A stretch of 64,000 nucleotides of DNA, from NCBI GenBank assembly GCA_014359885.1, contig JACIYN010000018.1:124001-188000 (forward strand), given 5' to 3'. The stretch's first letter is position 1, and each line of letters starts with the position of its first letter. This document shows, one piece after another, positions 10,496 to 19,614 of the stretch. The notes under the pieces were generated by a model. It was given only the letters and a program-made list of their open reading frames with translations. It ran no database searches and was not told where the DNA came from. The DNA is from Desulfacinum sp. GTDB lineage: Bacteria > Desulfobacterota > Syntrophobacteria > Syntrophobacterales > DSM-9756. The translations under genes and the position numbers were made by a program.

Positions 10496-13400
10496 TCAAC
10501 AGACGGCGGCTTTGGCCTTTTCCAGGATCTGAACGTCGGTGAAGTGCTGCAGCTGAATGGCCTTGGATGGGCATTCGGCCGCGCAGGCGCCGCAGCCCTG
10601 GCACTTGGCCGGATCAATGTAGGCCGCGCGCCGTACCGACTGGGCGGGGGTCGCCACCACGGGCACCTCGTAGGGACAGGTGCGCACGCAGGTGAGGCAG
10701 ACCGCGCAGCGGGCGGGATCCACAACGGCCACCCGGCCACCCACGAACAGCCGGTCCTTGCTCAGGATGGTGGTCGCGCGGGCGGCGGCCCCTTGGGCCT
10801 GGGCGATGGATTCCTCCAGGAACTTGGGGCTGTGGGCCAGGCCGCAAAGATAGAGGCCCGGGTTGGCGAAATCCAGGGGGCGAAGCTTCACGTGGGCTTC
10901 CATGAAAAAGCCGTCCGCGTCGGTGTTGAGCTTGAAGAGGGCGGCCACGTCCTGATTGGTCTTCCGGGGAACGATCCCGGCGCTCAGAACGAGCAGATCC
11001 GCTTCCAGCTCCAGGACCTCGCCCAGGTTTTGATCCAGCACCTGGACCAAGATCCTCCGATCCGCGAAGGTCACTTCCGGCTTGGCTTCCGGACTGTAGC
11101 GGCAGAACCGCACGCCGGCCTCCCGGGCCTTGCGGTAGAGCAGCTCCCGTTTCCCAAAGGTGCGGATGTCCCGGTAGAGGATGGTGATCTGGGCTTCGGG
11201 GTCGGCCTCCTTGAGGATCAACGCGTTGGTGACGGCCGCCGTGCAGCAGACGCGGCTGCAATAGGGCCGTTCTTCGTCCCGGGATCCCACGCACTGGATC
11301 ATCACCACCCGCTTGGCCGGCCCGGCCGCCGCGGCGTCTTCCGTAAGCCTCTTGTGGAATTGGCGTTGGGTGAGAACCCGCGGATCGGTGCCGTAGCCGT
11401 ACTCCCGGGGGCGGTATTCCTCGCCGCCCGTGGCCACCACCAGGGCGCCGTATTCCAGGGTGACGGGCCCCCGCGGCGTGGCAACCCGGCTGATGAAATG
11501 GCCCGTATGGCCTTCGAAGGATACCGGGCGGCTTTCCAGCAGCACCTGGACGTTGGGGTGGTGTAGCACCTCATCTTCCAGGCGCTTCAGGGCGGCGGCC
11601 GCGTCCAGCCCCGAGGGATGGCGCCGGATCCATTTTCGCGCCTCTCCTCCCAAGGCGTTTTCCATCTCCACGAGATACGTGAAGAACCCCTGATCGGCCA
11701 GGTTCTTGGCCGCCGTCATGCCGGCCGCTCCTCCTCCCACCACCAGGGCGCGCTGGGTCACCGGAACGGGCAGTTCCTGGAGAGGCTCCAGGAAGAGGGC
11801 CTTGGCCACGGCCATGCGCACCAGGTCCTTGGCCTTTTCCGTGGCCCTTTGCGGGTCCGCCCCGTGCACCCAGGAACACTGGTCCCGGATGTTGGCCATC
11901 TCGAAAAGGTACTTGTTGATCCCAGCCTCCTTAAGACAGTCCTGAAAGAGGGGCTCATGGGTGCGGGGCGAGCAGGAGGCCACCACCACCCGGTTCAGGT
12001 TCTTTTCCCGGATGATGTTCTTGATCTTTTCCGTGGAATCGGTGGAACAGGTAAAGAGCAGATTTTCCGCATGGACCACGTTGGGCAGACCCTGGGCGTA
12101 GCGGGCCACCGCCTCCACGTCCACCACCCCGGCGATGTTGATGCCGCAATGGCAGACGAAGACTCCGATCCGCGGGATCTCTCCCGGCAAGGACCGCTCT
12201 TCCACCTGGAGCGGCGGGGTGGTCTGCGTGTTTCTCGCCGCCGCCAGGAGGCTCTGGGCCGATGCGGCGGCCGCACTGGCCTGGGCCACCGTCTCCGGAA
12301 TGTCCTTGGGATCCGCGCTCACCCCGCAGACGTACACGCCCGGGCGGCTCAGCACGGGATCCAGCGGATCGGTTTCCACGAAGCCGAACCGGTCCGTCTC
12401 CATGCCGAGCGCACGGGCCGTTTCCACCGCCCCTTCCGGCACGCTGAGGCCCACCGACAGGATCACCAGGTCGAAGACCTCCGTTCGGATGCGGTCTTCC
12501 TCGTCCACGTAGGTCACCTCCAGGTCGTGCCCTTGAGGGGTTTCGATGATGCGGCTGATCTGGCAGCGAACATAGCGCACGCCGTGGCGCGTGACGGCCC
12601 GGTCCCAGTAGCGCTCGAACCCTTTCCCCATGGCCCGCAGGTCGATGAAGAAGATGGTGGTTTCCACGTCCGGTTCGTGGTCCTTGGTGACAATGGCCTG
12701 CTTGGTGGCATACATGCAGCAGACCGTGGAGCAGTAATCCTTTCCCACGGTCACATCCCGGGATCCCACGCACTGGATCCAGGCGATTTTCTTGGGAACG
12801 GTGCCGTCGCTGGGGCGTCTGACATGCCCGTTGGTGGGGCCCGATGCCGCCAGGATCCGTTCGTACTCCAGGCTGGTCATCACGTTGGGATAGCGTCCGT
12901 AGCCGTATTCGGGCTTTTGGCGGGCATCGAAGGGCGAAAAGCCGCAGGCGTAGAGGACGGCGCCCACTTCCAGGGTCTCTTCCGTGGGCTCCATGGAATG
13001 GTCCACCGCCCGGGCCAGACAGACTTCCACGCACTGGTAGCATTCGCTGCACACCCCGCACTGGAGGCACCTTGCGGCTTCCCGGCGGGCGGCTTCCTCG
13101 TCGAATCCCAGTTGCACTTCCTGGAACGTGCGGGCCCTCTCCTGGGGATCCAGTCGGGGCATGGCGGTCCGCGGGATCTTGGGAACCCGGAGATCCGGCG
13201 TCGGGGCCGTACGGACATGGGGCAGACGCCCGGCCTTGAGGTCCCGGCCGCGCAGGAACCGATCGATGGAGACGGCCACTTCCTTTCCCGCCGCGATGGC
13301 CTGGACCACCGTGGCGGGCCCCGTGGCCACGTCCCCACCGGCAAAAATACCCGGCACGCTGGTTTCGTAGGTGATCGGATCCACCACCAGCGTGCCCCAG

Positions 13401-14956
13401 CGGCTCACCTGGGGCCGGCTGGCGGGATCCATGGCCTCGAGGTCGTCCAGGTCCGTCATGAGTCCGATGGCCGCGATGACGCTGTCCACGTCCACGTGGT
13501 ACTCGGATCCCTCCACGGGCACGGGGCGCCTCCGGCCGCTCTCATCGGGCTCTCCCAGTTCCATGCGGATGCACTGGAGGCCCGTCACGTGCCCGTCGTC
13601 GCTTCCGTCAATGGCGATGGGCGCGGCCAGGAAGTGGATCTGCACCCCTTCTTCCAACGCCTCTTCCACCTCTTCGGGATTGGCCGGCATCTCCTCCCGG
13701 CTCCGCCGGTAGATCACGTGGACCTCATGGGCCCCCAGCCGGAGGCACGAGCGGGCCACGTCCATGGCGCAGTTGCCGCCGCCGATGACCGCCACTTTCC
13801 TTCCGATGGGCGGGGTTTCTCCGCTGTTGAGCTTCAGCAGGAAGCTGGTTCCCGTGTAGACTTCCCGCAGATTTTCCCCGGGAACGTTCAGTTTGAGATC
13901 CTGTTGGGTGCCGATGGCGATAAAGAAGGCCTCGTAGCCCTGGCTTCGAAGGTCCTCCAGTTGGAAATCCCGGCCCAGGCGCAGGCCGGTCCGGATCTCC
14001 ACGCCGCAGGAGCGGATGAAGTCGATCTCGGCCTTGAGGACGTGTCGGGGCAGGCGGTATGCGGGGATGCCGTACCGGAGCCATCCGCCCGGTTCCGGCA
14101 TGGCTTCGAAGATGGTGACTTCATGACCTTCCAGGGCCAGGTAGTAGGAGGCGGTCAGGCCGGCCGGGCCCGCTCCGATGACCGCCACCTTCCTTCCCGT
14201 GGATTCCTTCCGCTCGGGCGGTTCGGCCGGTCCCTCGGCGGCTTCCCAATCGCAGACGAAGCGTTTGAGAAAATCGATGGCCACGGGCTCGTCCAGGCGG
14301 CCCCGGCTGCAGGCGGTCTCGCACGGGTGGTGGCAGACCCGGCCGCAGACGGCGGGCAGGGGATTGTCCTTCCGGATGAGCTTCAGGGCTTCGCGGTATT
14401 TTCCCTGGGCGATGAGGGCCACGTATCCCTGGACGCTGATGCCGGCCGGGCAGGCCGCCTTGCAGGGGGCCATGCCCTTCTTGTCGATGGCGAAACTGGA
14501 CGGGATGGCCTGGGGAAAGTGGCGGTAGATGGCCTTGCGCTTGTTGAGTCCCTGGTTGAAGTCGGCGGGGATTTCCACCGGGCAGACCTGCATGCATTCC
14601 CCGCAGGCGGTGCAGCGGTCTTCCAGCACATAGCGCGGCTCCCTCTGCACGGTCACCCGGAACCGGCCGGGTTCCCCTTCCAGGTCCACCATGCGGGTGC
14701 GCGTCAAAATGTGGATGTTGGGATGGCTGGCCACTTCGATGAGTTTGGGGGAGATCATGCACGTGGAACAGTCGTTGGTGGGAAAGGTCTTGTCCAGCTT
14801 GGCCATGTTGCCGCCGATGCTGATGTCCTTTTCCACCAGAAGGACCCGATATCCGCTGTTGGCGAGATCGAGACTCGCCTGCATGCCCGCGATGCCTCCG
14901 CCCACCACCAGGACGGATCCGACGACATTTCCGTTTCCGGATTCGTGCGAACTCAT
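10496..14956 (-). CDS. hdrA: Giant HdrA with embedded GltD/NfnB-like NAD(P)H module (1486 aa)
   Basis: A fusion-type HdrA roughly twice the classical length. The N-terminal FAD motif VVGGGIAGMQAS (near residue 18) is followed by TNDCSTCMISPK and a [4Fe-4S] site CTACGECMQVCP (115-126). From about residue 160 to 600 there is a glutamate-synthase small-subunit/NfnB-like insert: CKAACPAGISVQGY, a Cys-rich CGRVCHHPCETAC, VIGAGPAGLTAS, VIGGGNCAMDVA and FAGGDVATGPATV. Then come CLQCGVCSECYQCVEVC, QCVGSRD motifs, a second HdrA-type FAD site and two C-terminal clusters (C1417-1427, C1452-1462). The start follows a GGAGGAAGGGAGG site. It is co-directional with hdrB (60 bp). The insert suggests coupling to NAD(P)H; this is an inference. 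Confidence 0.9.
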   Translation of the reverse strand: MSSHESGNGNVVGSVLVVGGGIAGMQASLDLANSGYRVLLVEKDISIGGNMAKLDKTFPTNDCSTCMISPKLIEVASHPNIHILTRTRMVDLEGEPGRFRVTVQREPRYVLEDRCTACGECMQVCPVEIPADFNQGLNKRKAIYRHFPQAIPSSFAIDKKGMAPCKAACPAGISVQGYVALIAQGKYREALKLIRKDNPLPAVCGRVCHHPCETACSRGRLDEPVAIDFLKRFVCDWEAAEGPAEPPERKESTGRKVAVIGAGPAGLTASYYLALEGHEVTIFEAMPEPGGWLRYGIPAYRLPRHVLKAEIDFIRSCGVEIRTGLRLGRDFQLEDLRSQGYEAFFIAIGTQQDLKLNVPGENLREVYTGTSFLLKLNSGETPPIGRKVAVIGGGNCAMDVARSCLRLGAHEVHVIYRRSREEMPANPEEVEEALEEGVQIHFLAAPIAIDGSDDGHVTGLQCIRMELGEPDESGRRRPVPVEGSEYHVDVDSVIAAIGLMTDLDDLEAMDPASRPQVSRWGTLVVDPITYETSVPGIFAGGDVATGPATVVQAIAAGKEVAVSIDRFLRGRDLKAGRLPHVRTAPTPDLRVPKIPRTAMPRLDPQERARTFQEVQLGFDEEAARREAARCLQCGVCSECYQCVEVCLARAVDHSMEPTEETLEVGAVLYACGFSPFDARQKPEYGYGRYPNVMTSLEYERILAASGPTNGHVRRPSDGTVPKKIAWIQCVGSRDVTVGKDYCSTVCCMYATKQAIVTKDHEPDVETTIFFIDLRAMGKGFERYWDRAVTRHGVRYVRCQISRIIETPQGHDLEVTYVDEEDRIRTEVFDLVILSVGLSVPEGAVETARALGMETDRFGFVETDPLDPVLSRPGVYVCGVSADPKDIPETVAQASAAAASAQSLLAAARNTQTTPPLQVEERSLPGEIPRIGVFVCHCGINIAGVVDVEAVARYAQGLPNVVHAENLLFTCSTDSTEKIKNIIREKNLNRVVVASCSPRTHEPLFQDCLKEAGINKYLFEMANIRDQCSWVHGADPQRATEKAKDLVRMAVAKALFLEPLQELPVPVTQRALVVGGGAAGMTAAKNLADQGFFTYLVEMENALGGEARKWIRRHPSGLDAAAALKRLEDEVLHHPNVQVLLESRPVSFEGHTGHFISRVATPRGPVTLEYGALVVATGGEEYRPREYGYGTDPRVLTQRQFHKRLTEDAAAAGPAKRVVMIQCVGSRDEERPYCSRVCCTAAVTNALILKEADPEAQITILYRDIRTFGKRELLYRKAREAGVRFCRYSPEAKPEVTFADRRILVQVLDQNLGEVLELEADLLVLSAGIVPRKTNQDVAALFKLNTDADGFFMEAHVKLRPLDFANPGLYLCGLAHSPKFLEESIAQAQGAAARATTILSKDRLFVGGRVAVVDPARCAVCLTCVRTCPYEVPVVATPAQSVRRAAYIDPAKCQGCGACAAECPSKAIQLQHFTDVQILEKAKAAVC

Positions 14957-15016
14957 GGCGCCTCCCTTCCTCCTCTTCCAAGGCATGTTTGTCCGGGCAC
15001 CCCGCCTTCGCCGGTT

Positions 15017-15877
15017 TCAGCCGGCAAGGCCCGAGGTTTTGAGGAGCGGCACCGGGTCCACCAGGTGCCGGCGCGCCCAGCTTGCGGCGTCGGGGTGTCC
15101 CAGTGCCAGCGCTATCAACTCGGTGAAATAAAAGACGGGCAGATCCAGGGCGGTTCCCAGTTCCCGGGCGACCCGTTCCTGGAACATGTCCAGGTTGGCC
15201 TGACACATCTGGCAGGAAACCACGATGCAGTTGGCGCCCTGGGCCAGGGCCCGGGAAAGGAGTCGGCCCGTGAGGGTGGTCACCAGATCCGGGCGGCTCA
15301 CCGAATGGCTGGCCCCGCAGCAGTCCGTCTTGAAGGGCCAGTCCAGCACCCGGGCGCCCAGGGTGGAAAGGAGAGCATCCATGTTGGTGGGGTTTTCCCA
15401 GGAAGGGGCGTCGGTGATCTTGGGAGGTCGATTCACCATGCAGCCGTAGTAGCAGACAGCCCGGAGCCCTTCCAGGGGGCGCGCCAGGTGGGTTTCCATC
15501 CATTGGAGGCGTTCGGGGCGGGTGAGGAAATCCAGGAGGTCCATCACGCGGACGGAGCCTTCATAACGGAGGGCATACCGGTGGGATTCGGGCCCCAGGA
15601 GGGCCTTTTCCGCGGTTTTCAGCCGGTTGAAGCACAGGGCGCAGGGAACCACCAGTTGCGAAAGGCCCTGGGTTTCGGCCAGAACCAGGTTGCGGCCCGG
15701 AAGCTCCACGGCCAGCCGGCGGTTCAGGCTGTGGGCGGCCGTGGCGCCGCAGCAGTTCCAGTCGTCCAGTTCCCGAAGTTCCACGTGGAGCATTTCGCAC
15801 ACGCCCCGGATGGAAGCGGCGTAATCACACGCCGTTCCTTCCAGCGAACAGCCCGGATAGTAGCCAACGGTCTCCAT
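15017..15877 (-). CDS. hdrB: Heterodisulfide reductase subunit B-like protein
   Basis: A 286-residue HdrB with two CCG domains, the fold that holds non-cubane [4Fe-4S] clusters and carries out disulfide reduction. The start is YYPGCSLEG; later motifs are WNCCGATAAH with CALCF, then YYGCMVN, TDCCGASH and CQMCQANLD. The chosen ATG (METVGYYPGC) has AAGGAGAGG upstream, better than the longer frame. It sits between hdrC and the giant hdrA in one operon. Its substrate in a non-methanogen is unknown; a thiol/disulfide or a link to methylene-THF reduction are both conceivable. Confidence 0.93.
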   Translation of the reverse strand: METVGYYPGCSLEGTACDYAASIRGVCEMLHVELRELDDWNCCGATAAHSLNRRLAVELPGRNLVLAETQGLSQLVVPCALCFNRLKTAEKALLGPESHRYALRYEGSVRVMDLLDFLTRPERLQWMETHLARPLEGLRAVCYYGCMVNRPPKITDAPSWENPTNMDALLSTLGARVLDWPFKTDCCGASHSVSRPDLVTTLTGRLLSRALAQGANCIVVSCQMCQANLDMFQERVARELGTALDLPVFYFTELIALALGHPDAASWARRHLVDPVPLLKTSGLAG

Positions 15878-15965
15878 CGCCTCTCCTTGTGTTCCACAGG
15901 TCATGGCCCGTTTGGGGAATTATGGCGTTCCTTGGGGGATCTTGTTTCAAAAGGCCGCCAGCGGA

Positions 15966-16625
15966 TCAGGACGGGTCGGCCCCGGTGCCGGTGTTTTCCG
16001 GTCCGCAGGAAGCATGGACCGGATCGGATGGCGCTTCCGAATCCCCGGCTCCCTGAAAAATCCGCCGGATCTCGTCTCGGGCTTGCACCCCCTTGGGCAG
16101 CAAAGGCAGGCGGCCCTTTCGCAGAAGGGCCAGCCCCGTCCGGACTTCGCTCCACAAGGTCCCGTCGGCCAGCCGGCTCTTCCAGACCCCGCTTGTGAGC
16201 ATGTAGCGTTGAAGCAGGCCCGCTTCGAACACGCGGCCCCGCCGGGCCACATCCTCCAGGAAAGCCTCGTGGAAGGCGTGAATGGGGCGGCACTCGGGAG
16301 GCACGATGCCGCGGGCGTGGGCTTCTTCCTTCAAGTGGTCCATAAGGCCTGCGATGTCGATGTCGTTGGGGCACCGGGTGGTGCAGGTTTCGCAGGAAGA
16401 GCAGACCCAGATGGTGCGGCTCCTGAGCACGCGCTCTTCCAGACCCAGGATGAGGAACCGCACGATCCGGTCCGGCGGGTGGTCCATGGCGAAGGTCAGC
16501 GGGCAGCCGCTGGTGCACTTTCGGCACTGATAGCAGACGGTCGGTTGAATCCGGCTCTTTTGCAAAACCCGTTCGGCCAGCTCGTCGTTCACGCGAAGGC
16601 GTGCGGTGTTCAGCCCGTCATCCAT
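15966..16625 (-). CDS. hdrC: Heterodisulfide reductase subunit C-like ferredoxin
   Basis: A 219-residue HdrC-like protein with two [4Fe-4S] motifs, CYQCRKCTSGCP (from residue 31) and CSSCETCTTRCP (from about residue 74). It should relay electrons between HdrA and HdrB. The N-terminal RVNDELAERV and the helical region after the clusters fit HdrC. The Pro/Ser-rich tail of about 30 residues is not conserved in appearance. GGGAGG precedes the ATG. It is the second gene of the sigma-54-linked operon, 91 bp after the GcvH-like gene. Confidence 0.92.
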   Translation of the reverse strand: MDDGLNTARLRVNDELAERVLQKSRIQPTVCYQCRKCTSGCPLTFAMDHPPDRIVRFLILGLEERVLRSRTIWVCSSCETCTTRCPNDIDIAGLMDHLKEEAHARGIVPPECRPIHAFHEAFLEDVARRGRVFEAGLLQRYMLTSGVWKSRLADGTLWSEVRTGLALLRKGRLPLLPKGVQARDEIRRIFQGAGDSEAPSDPVHASCGPENTGTGADPS

Positions 16626-16716
16626 GCGCCACCTCCCTTCCCATCAAAAAAAATCGAGAACGGGGGCGCCCCCGTCCTCGACAAACCTCAGTCCTTCCTT
16701 CCACACCCTTGCGTCC

Positions 16717-17622
16717 TCACGGCCGCAGAAACTCCTCCACCAAACGATCCCAGCTGAGGTGCGCCACGTTGCCATAGATATCCTCGATCACCTCACCACC
16801 GGTGGCCGCCAGGGGCAGTTCCGTGTCCACGGCAACGAGCGATTCCAGTCTGTGGGTTTCCGCGAGGAGCCAGTTTCGAGCGGCGTCGTCCGTGTAGAGC
16901 TCTTGCAGGTCGCGCTTGAGATGGGTCGGTTCGATGACCAGCAGCCAGCCGTCTCCGTAGGGGTCCCGCTTGGCCCGGTCGGGCGATTCCACCGCCGCGT
17001 GGTTGCGAGCCACCACCACGCCGTCCATGGGGGACACCAAGGGAGCGATTTTGTCTTCCCGCCGGAAGGTCCAGCCCGCGTGGTTCCGTTCCAGGTGGGC
17101 TCCCAGGCGGGGGAGCCGGATCTGAGTGATATATCCTAACAAGCGCATGGTGAAATCATCAACACCTATTCGCACCAACCCACCGTGCTCCACGCGAGCC
17201 CACGTGTGGCGCCGGTGGTAGTAGGTTTGGTCCGCCATCCAAAATCCGGCCACGTTTCGGACCGGCGGCCTTCCGGTCTCTCCCGTCAGGGTACGGGTTT
17301 CCTGAATCTGGTCGAATTCGCAGGTGGCGCAGTCGTAGGCGTTGCCGCAGAGCCGGAAGGGCACGCTGGCCGAAAGCATGTGGCGGCATTCCTTTTGGCC
17401 GTAGGGCTTGGCCTGGTAGGGCGCCCGCCAGCTTTCCAGCCGTTCGTCTCCTTCCTTCAGCCGCCCGCTCATGGCCTTGTCGAAGGCGCAGGTGAGACAG
17501 TCGTAGGCGTTGTCGCAAAGCTTGAAGTTGATGACCCCGGCCTTCATCCACACGCAGGGAAGTTCCCCTTCCAGGCCGAAGACCTGCATCCTTTGCTTCT
17601 TCTTGGCACCTTTTTCCTTCAT
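16717..17622 (-). CDS. GcvH-like protein with tandem Cys4 repeats
   Basis: A 301-residue protein of two parts. Residues 20-105 hold two copies of a Cys4 motif with identical spacing C-x12-C-x5-C-x2-C (C23/36/42/45 and C79/92/98/101), each around NAYDCxTCxFD; these probably bind metal. Residues 135-300 resemble glycine-cleavage H protein (HTWARVEHGGLVRIGVDDF, LVSPMDGVVVARN). In the gap-free alignment from the LP motif, the column of the lipoylated lysine is Asp190, with Lys191 beside it, so lipoylation is doubtful. ATG 17620-17622 follows GGGAGGG and a sigma-54 promoter. It is the first gene of the hdr operon. An adaptor or regulatory role is only a guess. Confidence 0.82.
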   Translation of the reverse strand: MKEKGAKKKQRMQVFGLEGELPCVWMKAGVINFKLCDNAYDCLTCAFDKAMSGRLKEGDERLESWRAPYQAKPYGQKECRHMLSASVPFRLCGNAYDCATCEFDQIQETRTLTGETGRPPVRNVAGFWMADQTYYHRRHTWARVEHGGLVRIGVDDFTMRLLGYITQIRLPRLGAHLERNHAGWTFRREDKIAPLVSPMDGVVVARNHAAVESPDRAKRDPYGDGWLLVIEPTHLKRDLQELYTDDAARNWLLAETHRLESLVAVDTELPLAATGGEVIEDIYGNVAHLSWDRLVEEFLRP

Positions 17623-18105
17623 GGCGTCACCCTCCCGTGTTGGGGTTTTCTGGTCGCTAAGGCGAGCAATCGCCATGCCAGCCGACGGGAAGGTCGTAGG
17701 AGCAGGTTTCAAAACGGGCGTTTTCCCGCCTGCAGGAGCGGCGGGAGGCGCGATCCCTTCCGTCATCGCCCCTTCCGTCACTCCCACGGAAAGCGCTCAA
17801 TGAGTGCGGAGTGTGTCTTCGTCATGGGAAAGGCCCGCGCGCCGCCGCAAGGCTCCTCCGGGGCTTCAGCACCGGTCTTGCTAAAACTTCCCCGGGCCGC
17901 GGCCGAAAACGGCGCCCGGAGGCAAAAAGGCTTTTCTTTCCGAGCCCGCGGATGTCTAATTCTTAGGCAGGCCCCCCGGCCCCATCTCCCCAAACGCTCG
18001 CAGGGCGGGGCCGGGCGCGGGTTGTTGAAAAGTTAAACAGGCTGTTCTTTTTTTCGGCACAGGAAACGGGAGGTGGGCGGGACTCCCATGCAGCGGCAAA
18101 GGCCC
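17623..18105. other. Divergent control region between the hdr operon and the two-component genes
   Basis: About 480 bp. It contains the sigma-54 promoter (17665-17680) and a perfect AAAACG-GG-CGTTTT palindrome (17711-17724), about 40 bp upstream, which could be an activator site. The rest is GC-rich with no recognisable gene. No clear promoter was found for the kinase operon. Confidence 0.5.
17665..17680 (-). promoter_or_regulatory. Sigma-54 (-24/-12) promoter of the GcvH-like/hdr operon
   Basis: Minus strand: TGGCATGGCGATTGCT, matching the sigma-54 consensus TGGCACG-N4-TTGCW at all fixed positions but one (C to T), with the required 10-bp GG-to-GC distance. It lies 43 bp before the GcvH-like ATG, so the start would fall about 30 nt upstream of the gene. 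A sigma-54 activator gene lies just across the divergent region. Confidence 0.75.
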
Positions 18106-19614
18106 ATGAAGATCGCCGTCATCGGCGGGGGAAAGCGATGCCGGGCGTTTCTGGAGATGATGGATGCCCGGAGGTTTCCCCGCCTTCAGGCCCAGATCGT
18201 GGCCGTGGCCGATCCGGACGATTCGGCCGAGGGGATCCGCCTGGCCCGGACCATGGGGATCCAAACCACGGCGGATTACCGCGATTTCTACGAGATCCCC
18301 GATCTGGACCTGGTCATCGAGCTCACCGGAAACGAAGAGCTCCTGGAGGATTTTTTGAGCCACTACCCGGCCAAGGTCCGGGTGCTGGAAGCGGCCATCT
18401 CCCGCCTTTTCGGAGACATCATCCGGTTCCAGGAGGAGTATCTTTTCCGGGAGCGGCAGCTGGAACTCATCGAAGGGATCGCCGACAGCATCTTTTCCAG
18501 CATCCGCGACCGGGTGCTCATCATGCAGCCCGATCGAAAGATTCTGGACGCCAACGACGCGTTCCTGGAATGGACGGGCATGAGCAAGGATGATGTGATC
18601 GGCGCCTTCTGTCACCAGATCACCCACCGCACGCTCACCCCCTGCTCCCAAAACGGTCTTCACTGTCCGCTGGACGAATGCCTCCAGACGGGCGGAACGG
18701 GTCACGCCATCCACGAGCACTACGACCGCAACCAGGCCGTTCGCTATTGCGAAATCACCACGGTGCCCCTCAAAAACCGCAAGGGGTCCGTGGAGCTGGT
18801 CCTGGAGATTCTCCGGGACATCACCGACGAACTGGAACAGAAGCTGGAACAAAAGACCCGGGCCCTCAAAAGAGACCTGGCCCGGCTCATCCACGAAGAC
18901 AAGATGATCGCCCTGGGAAAGCTGGTGGCCAGCGCGGTGCACGAAATCAACAACCCCCTCTCGGGGATCCACGCCCTGGCGCGGCTCATGCGCAAGCAGC
19001 TGGAGCAGGGCCTGAGTGCGGAGGATGTGGAGCAGTTCAAGTATTACTTGAGTCTCATCGATACGGAATCGGCCCGGTGCAGCGCCATTGTGGGCAATCT
19101 TCTCTCCTTTTCCCGCCAGCAGAAGCTGGAAAAGCGCCTTTTCCGGCTCAATCAGGTGGTGGACCGGGTGGTGTTGCTGAGTAAACACAAAATGCAGCTG
19201 CAGCAGATCGACCTGGTGCTCGATCTGCAAGAAGACCTGCCGGAAATCGAAGGCGATCCCGGCCAGATCCAGCAGTGCCTCATCAACCTCATCTTCAACG
19301 CCATGGAGGCCATGCCCGACGGGGGGCGGCTGACCATCCGGACGGCCCACGACGAGACCCGGGGCGAAGTGCGCCTGGAGGTGGAGGACACGGGCGTGGG
19401 CATTCCCCAGGAGATGATGTCGCAGATCTTTGAGCCCTTTTTCAGCACCAAGAGCCAGGACAAGGGCGTGGGCCTGGGTCTCTCCGTTGTTTACGGCATC
19501 GTGAAGGAACATCGCGGAACCATCTATGTGAAGAGCCGGGTGGGCGAAGGCGCCCGTTTCATTGTCCGTTTTCCGTGCAGGCAGGAGAGCCGGGGGGAAC
19601 AGGGGCGGTCATGA
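18106..19614 (+). CDS. Sensor histidine kinase with N-terminal dinucleotide-binding-like domain and PAS
   Basis: A 502-residue kinase without membrane segments. Residues 1-110 begin MKIAVIGGGKR and read like a Rossmann domain of the GFO/IDH or CoA-binding kind (VAVADPDD, GIQTTADYRDFY, DLVIELTGN). A PAS domain (about 125-250) carries a Cys-containing loop TPCSQNGLHCPLDEC. The kinase core has the H-box VHEINNPLSGI (His279), an N-box FNAMEAMPDG, and VEDTGVGIP plus GVGLGLSVVYGI. Earlier starts exist (GTG 18073, ATG 18088), but the conserved fold begins at 18106. Its stop overlaps the regulator gene by ATGA. It may sense cellular redox or NAD state; this is an inference. Confidence 0.9.
   Translation: MKIAVIGGGKRCRAFLEMMDARRFPRLQAQIVAVADPDDSAEGIRLARTMGIQTTADYRDFYEIPDLDLVIELTGNEELLEDFLSHYPAKVRVLEAAISRLFGDIIRFQEEYLFRERQLELIEGIADSIFSSIRDRVLIMQPDRKILDANDAFLEWTGMSKDDVIGAFCHQITHRTLTPCSQNGLHCPLDECLQTGGTGHAIHEHYDRNQAVRYCEITTVPLKNRKGSVELVLEILRDITDELEQKLEQKTRALKRDLARLIHEDKMIALGKLVASAVHEINNPLSGIHALARLMRKQLEQGLSAEDVEQFKYYLSLIDTESARCSAIVGNLLSFSRQQKLEKRLFRLNQVVDRVVLLSKHKMQLQQIDLVLDLQEDLPEIEGDPGQIQQCLINLIFNAMEAMPDGGRLTIRTAHDETRGEVRLEVEDTGVGIPQEMMSQIFEPFFSTKSQDKGVGLGLSVVYGIVKEHRGTIYVKSRVGEGARFIVRFPCRQESRGEQGRS

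Noticed and set aside
7341-16198. Very long open frames on the plus strand opposite the hdr genes
   Set aside because: They are antisense shadows of GC-rich coding sequence. Their translations are rich in His, Gly and Leu without domains, and the minus-strand genes have clear motifs and ribosome sites.
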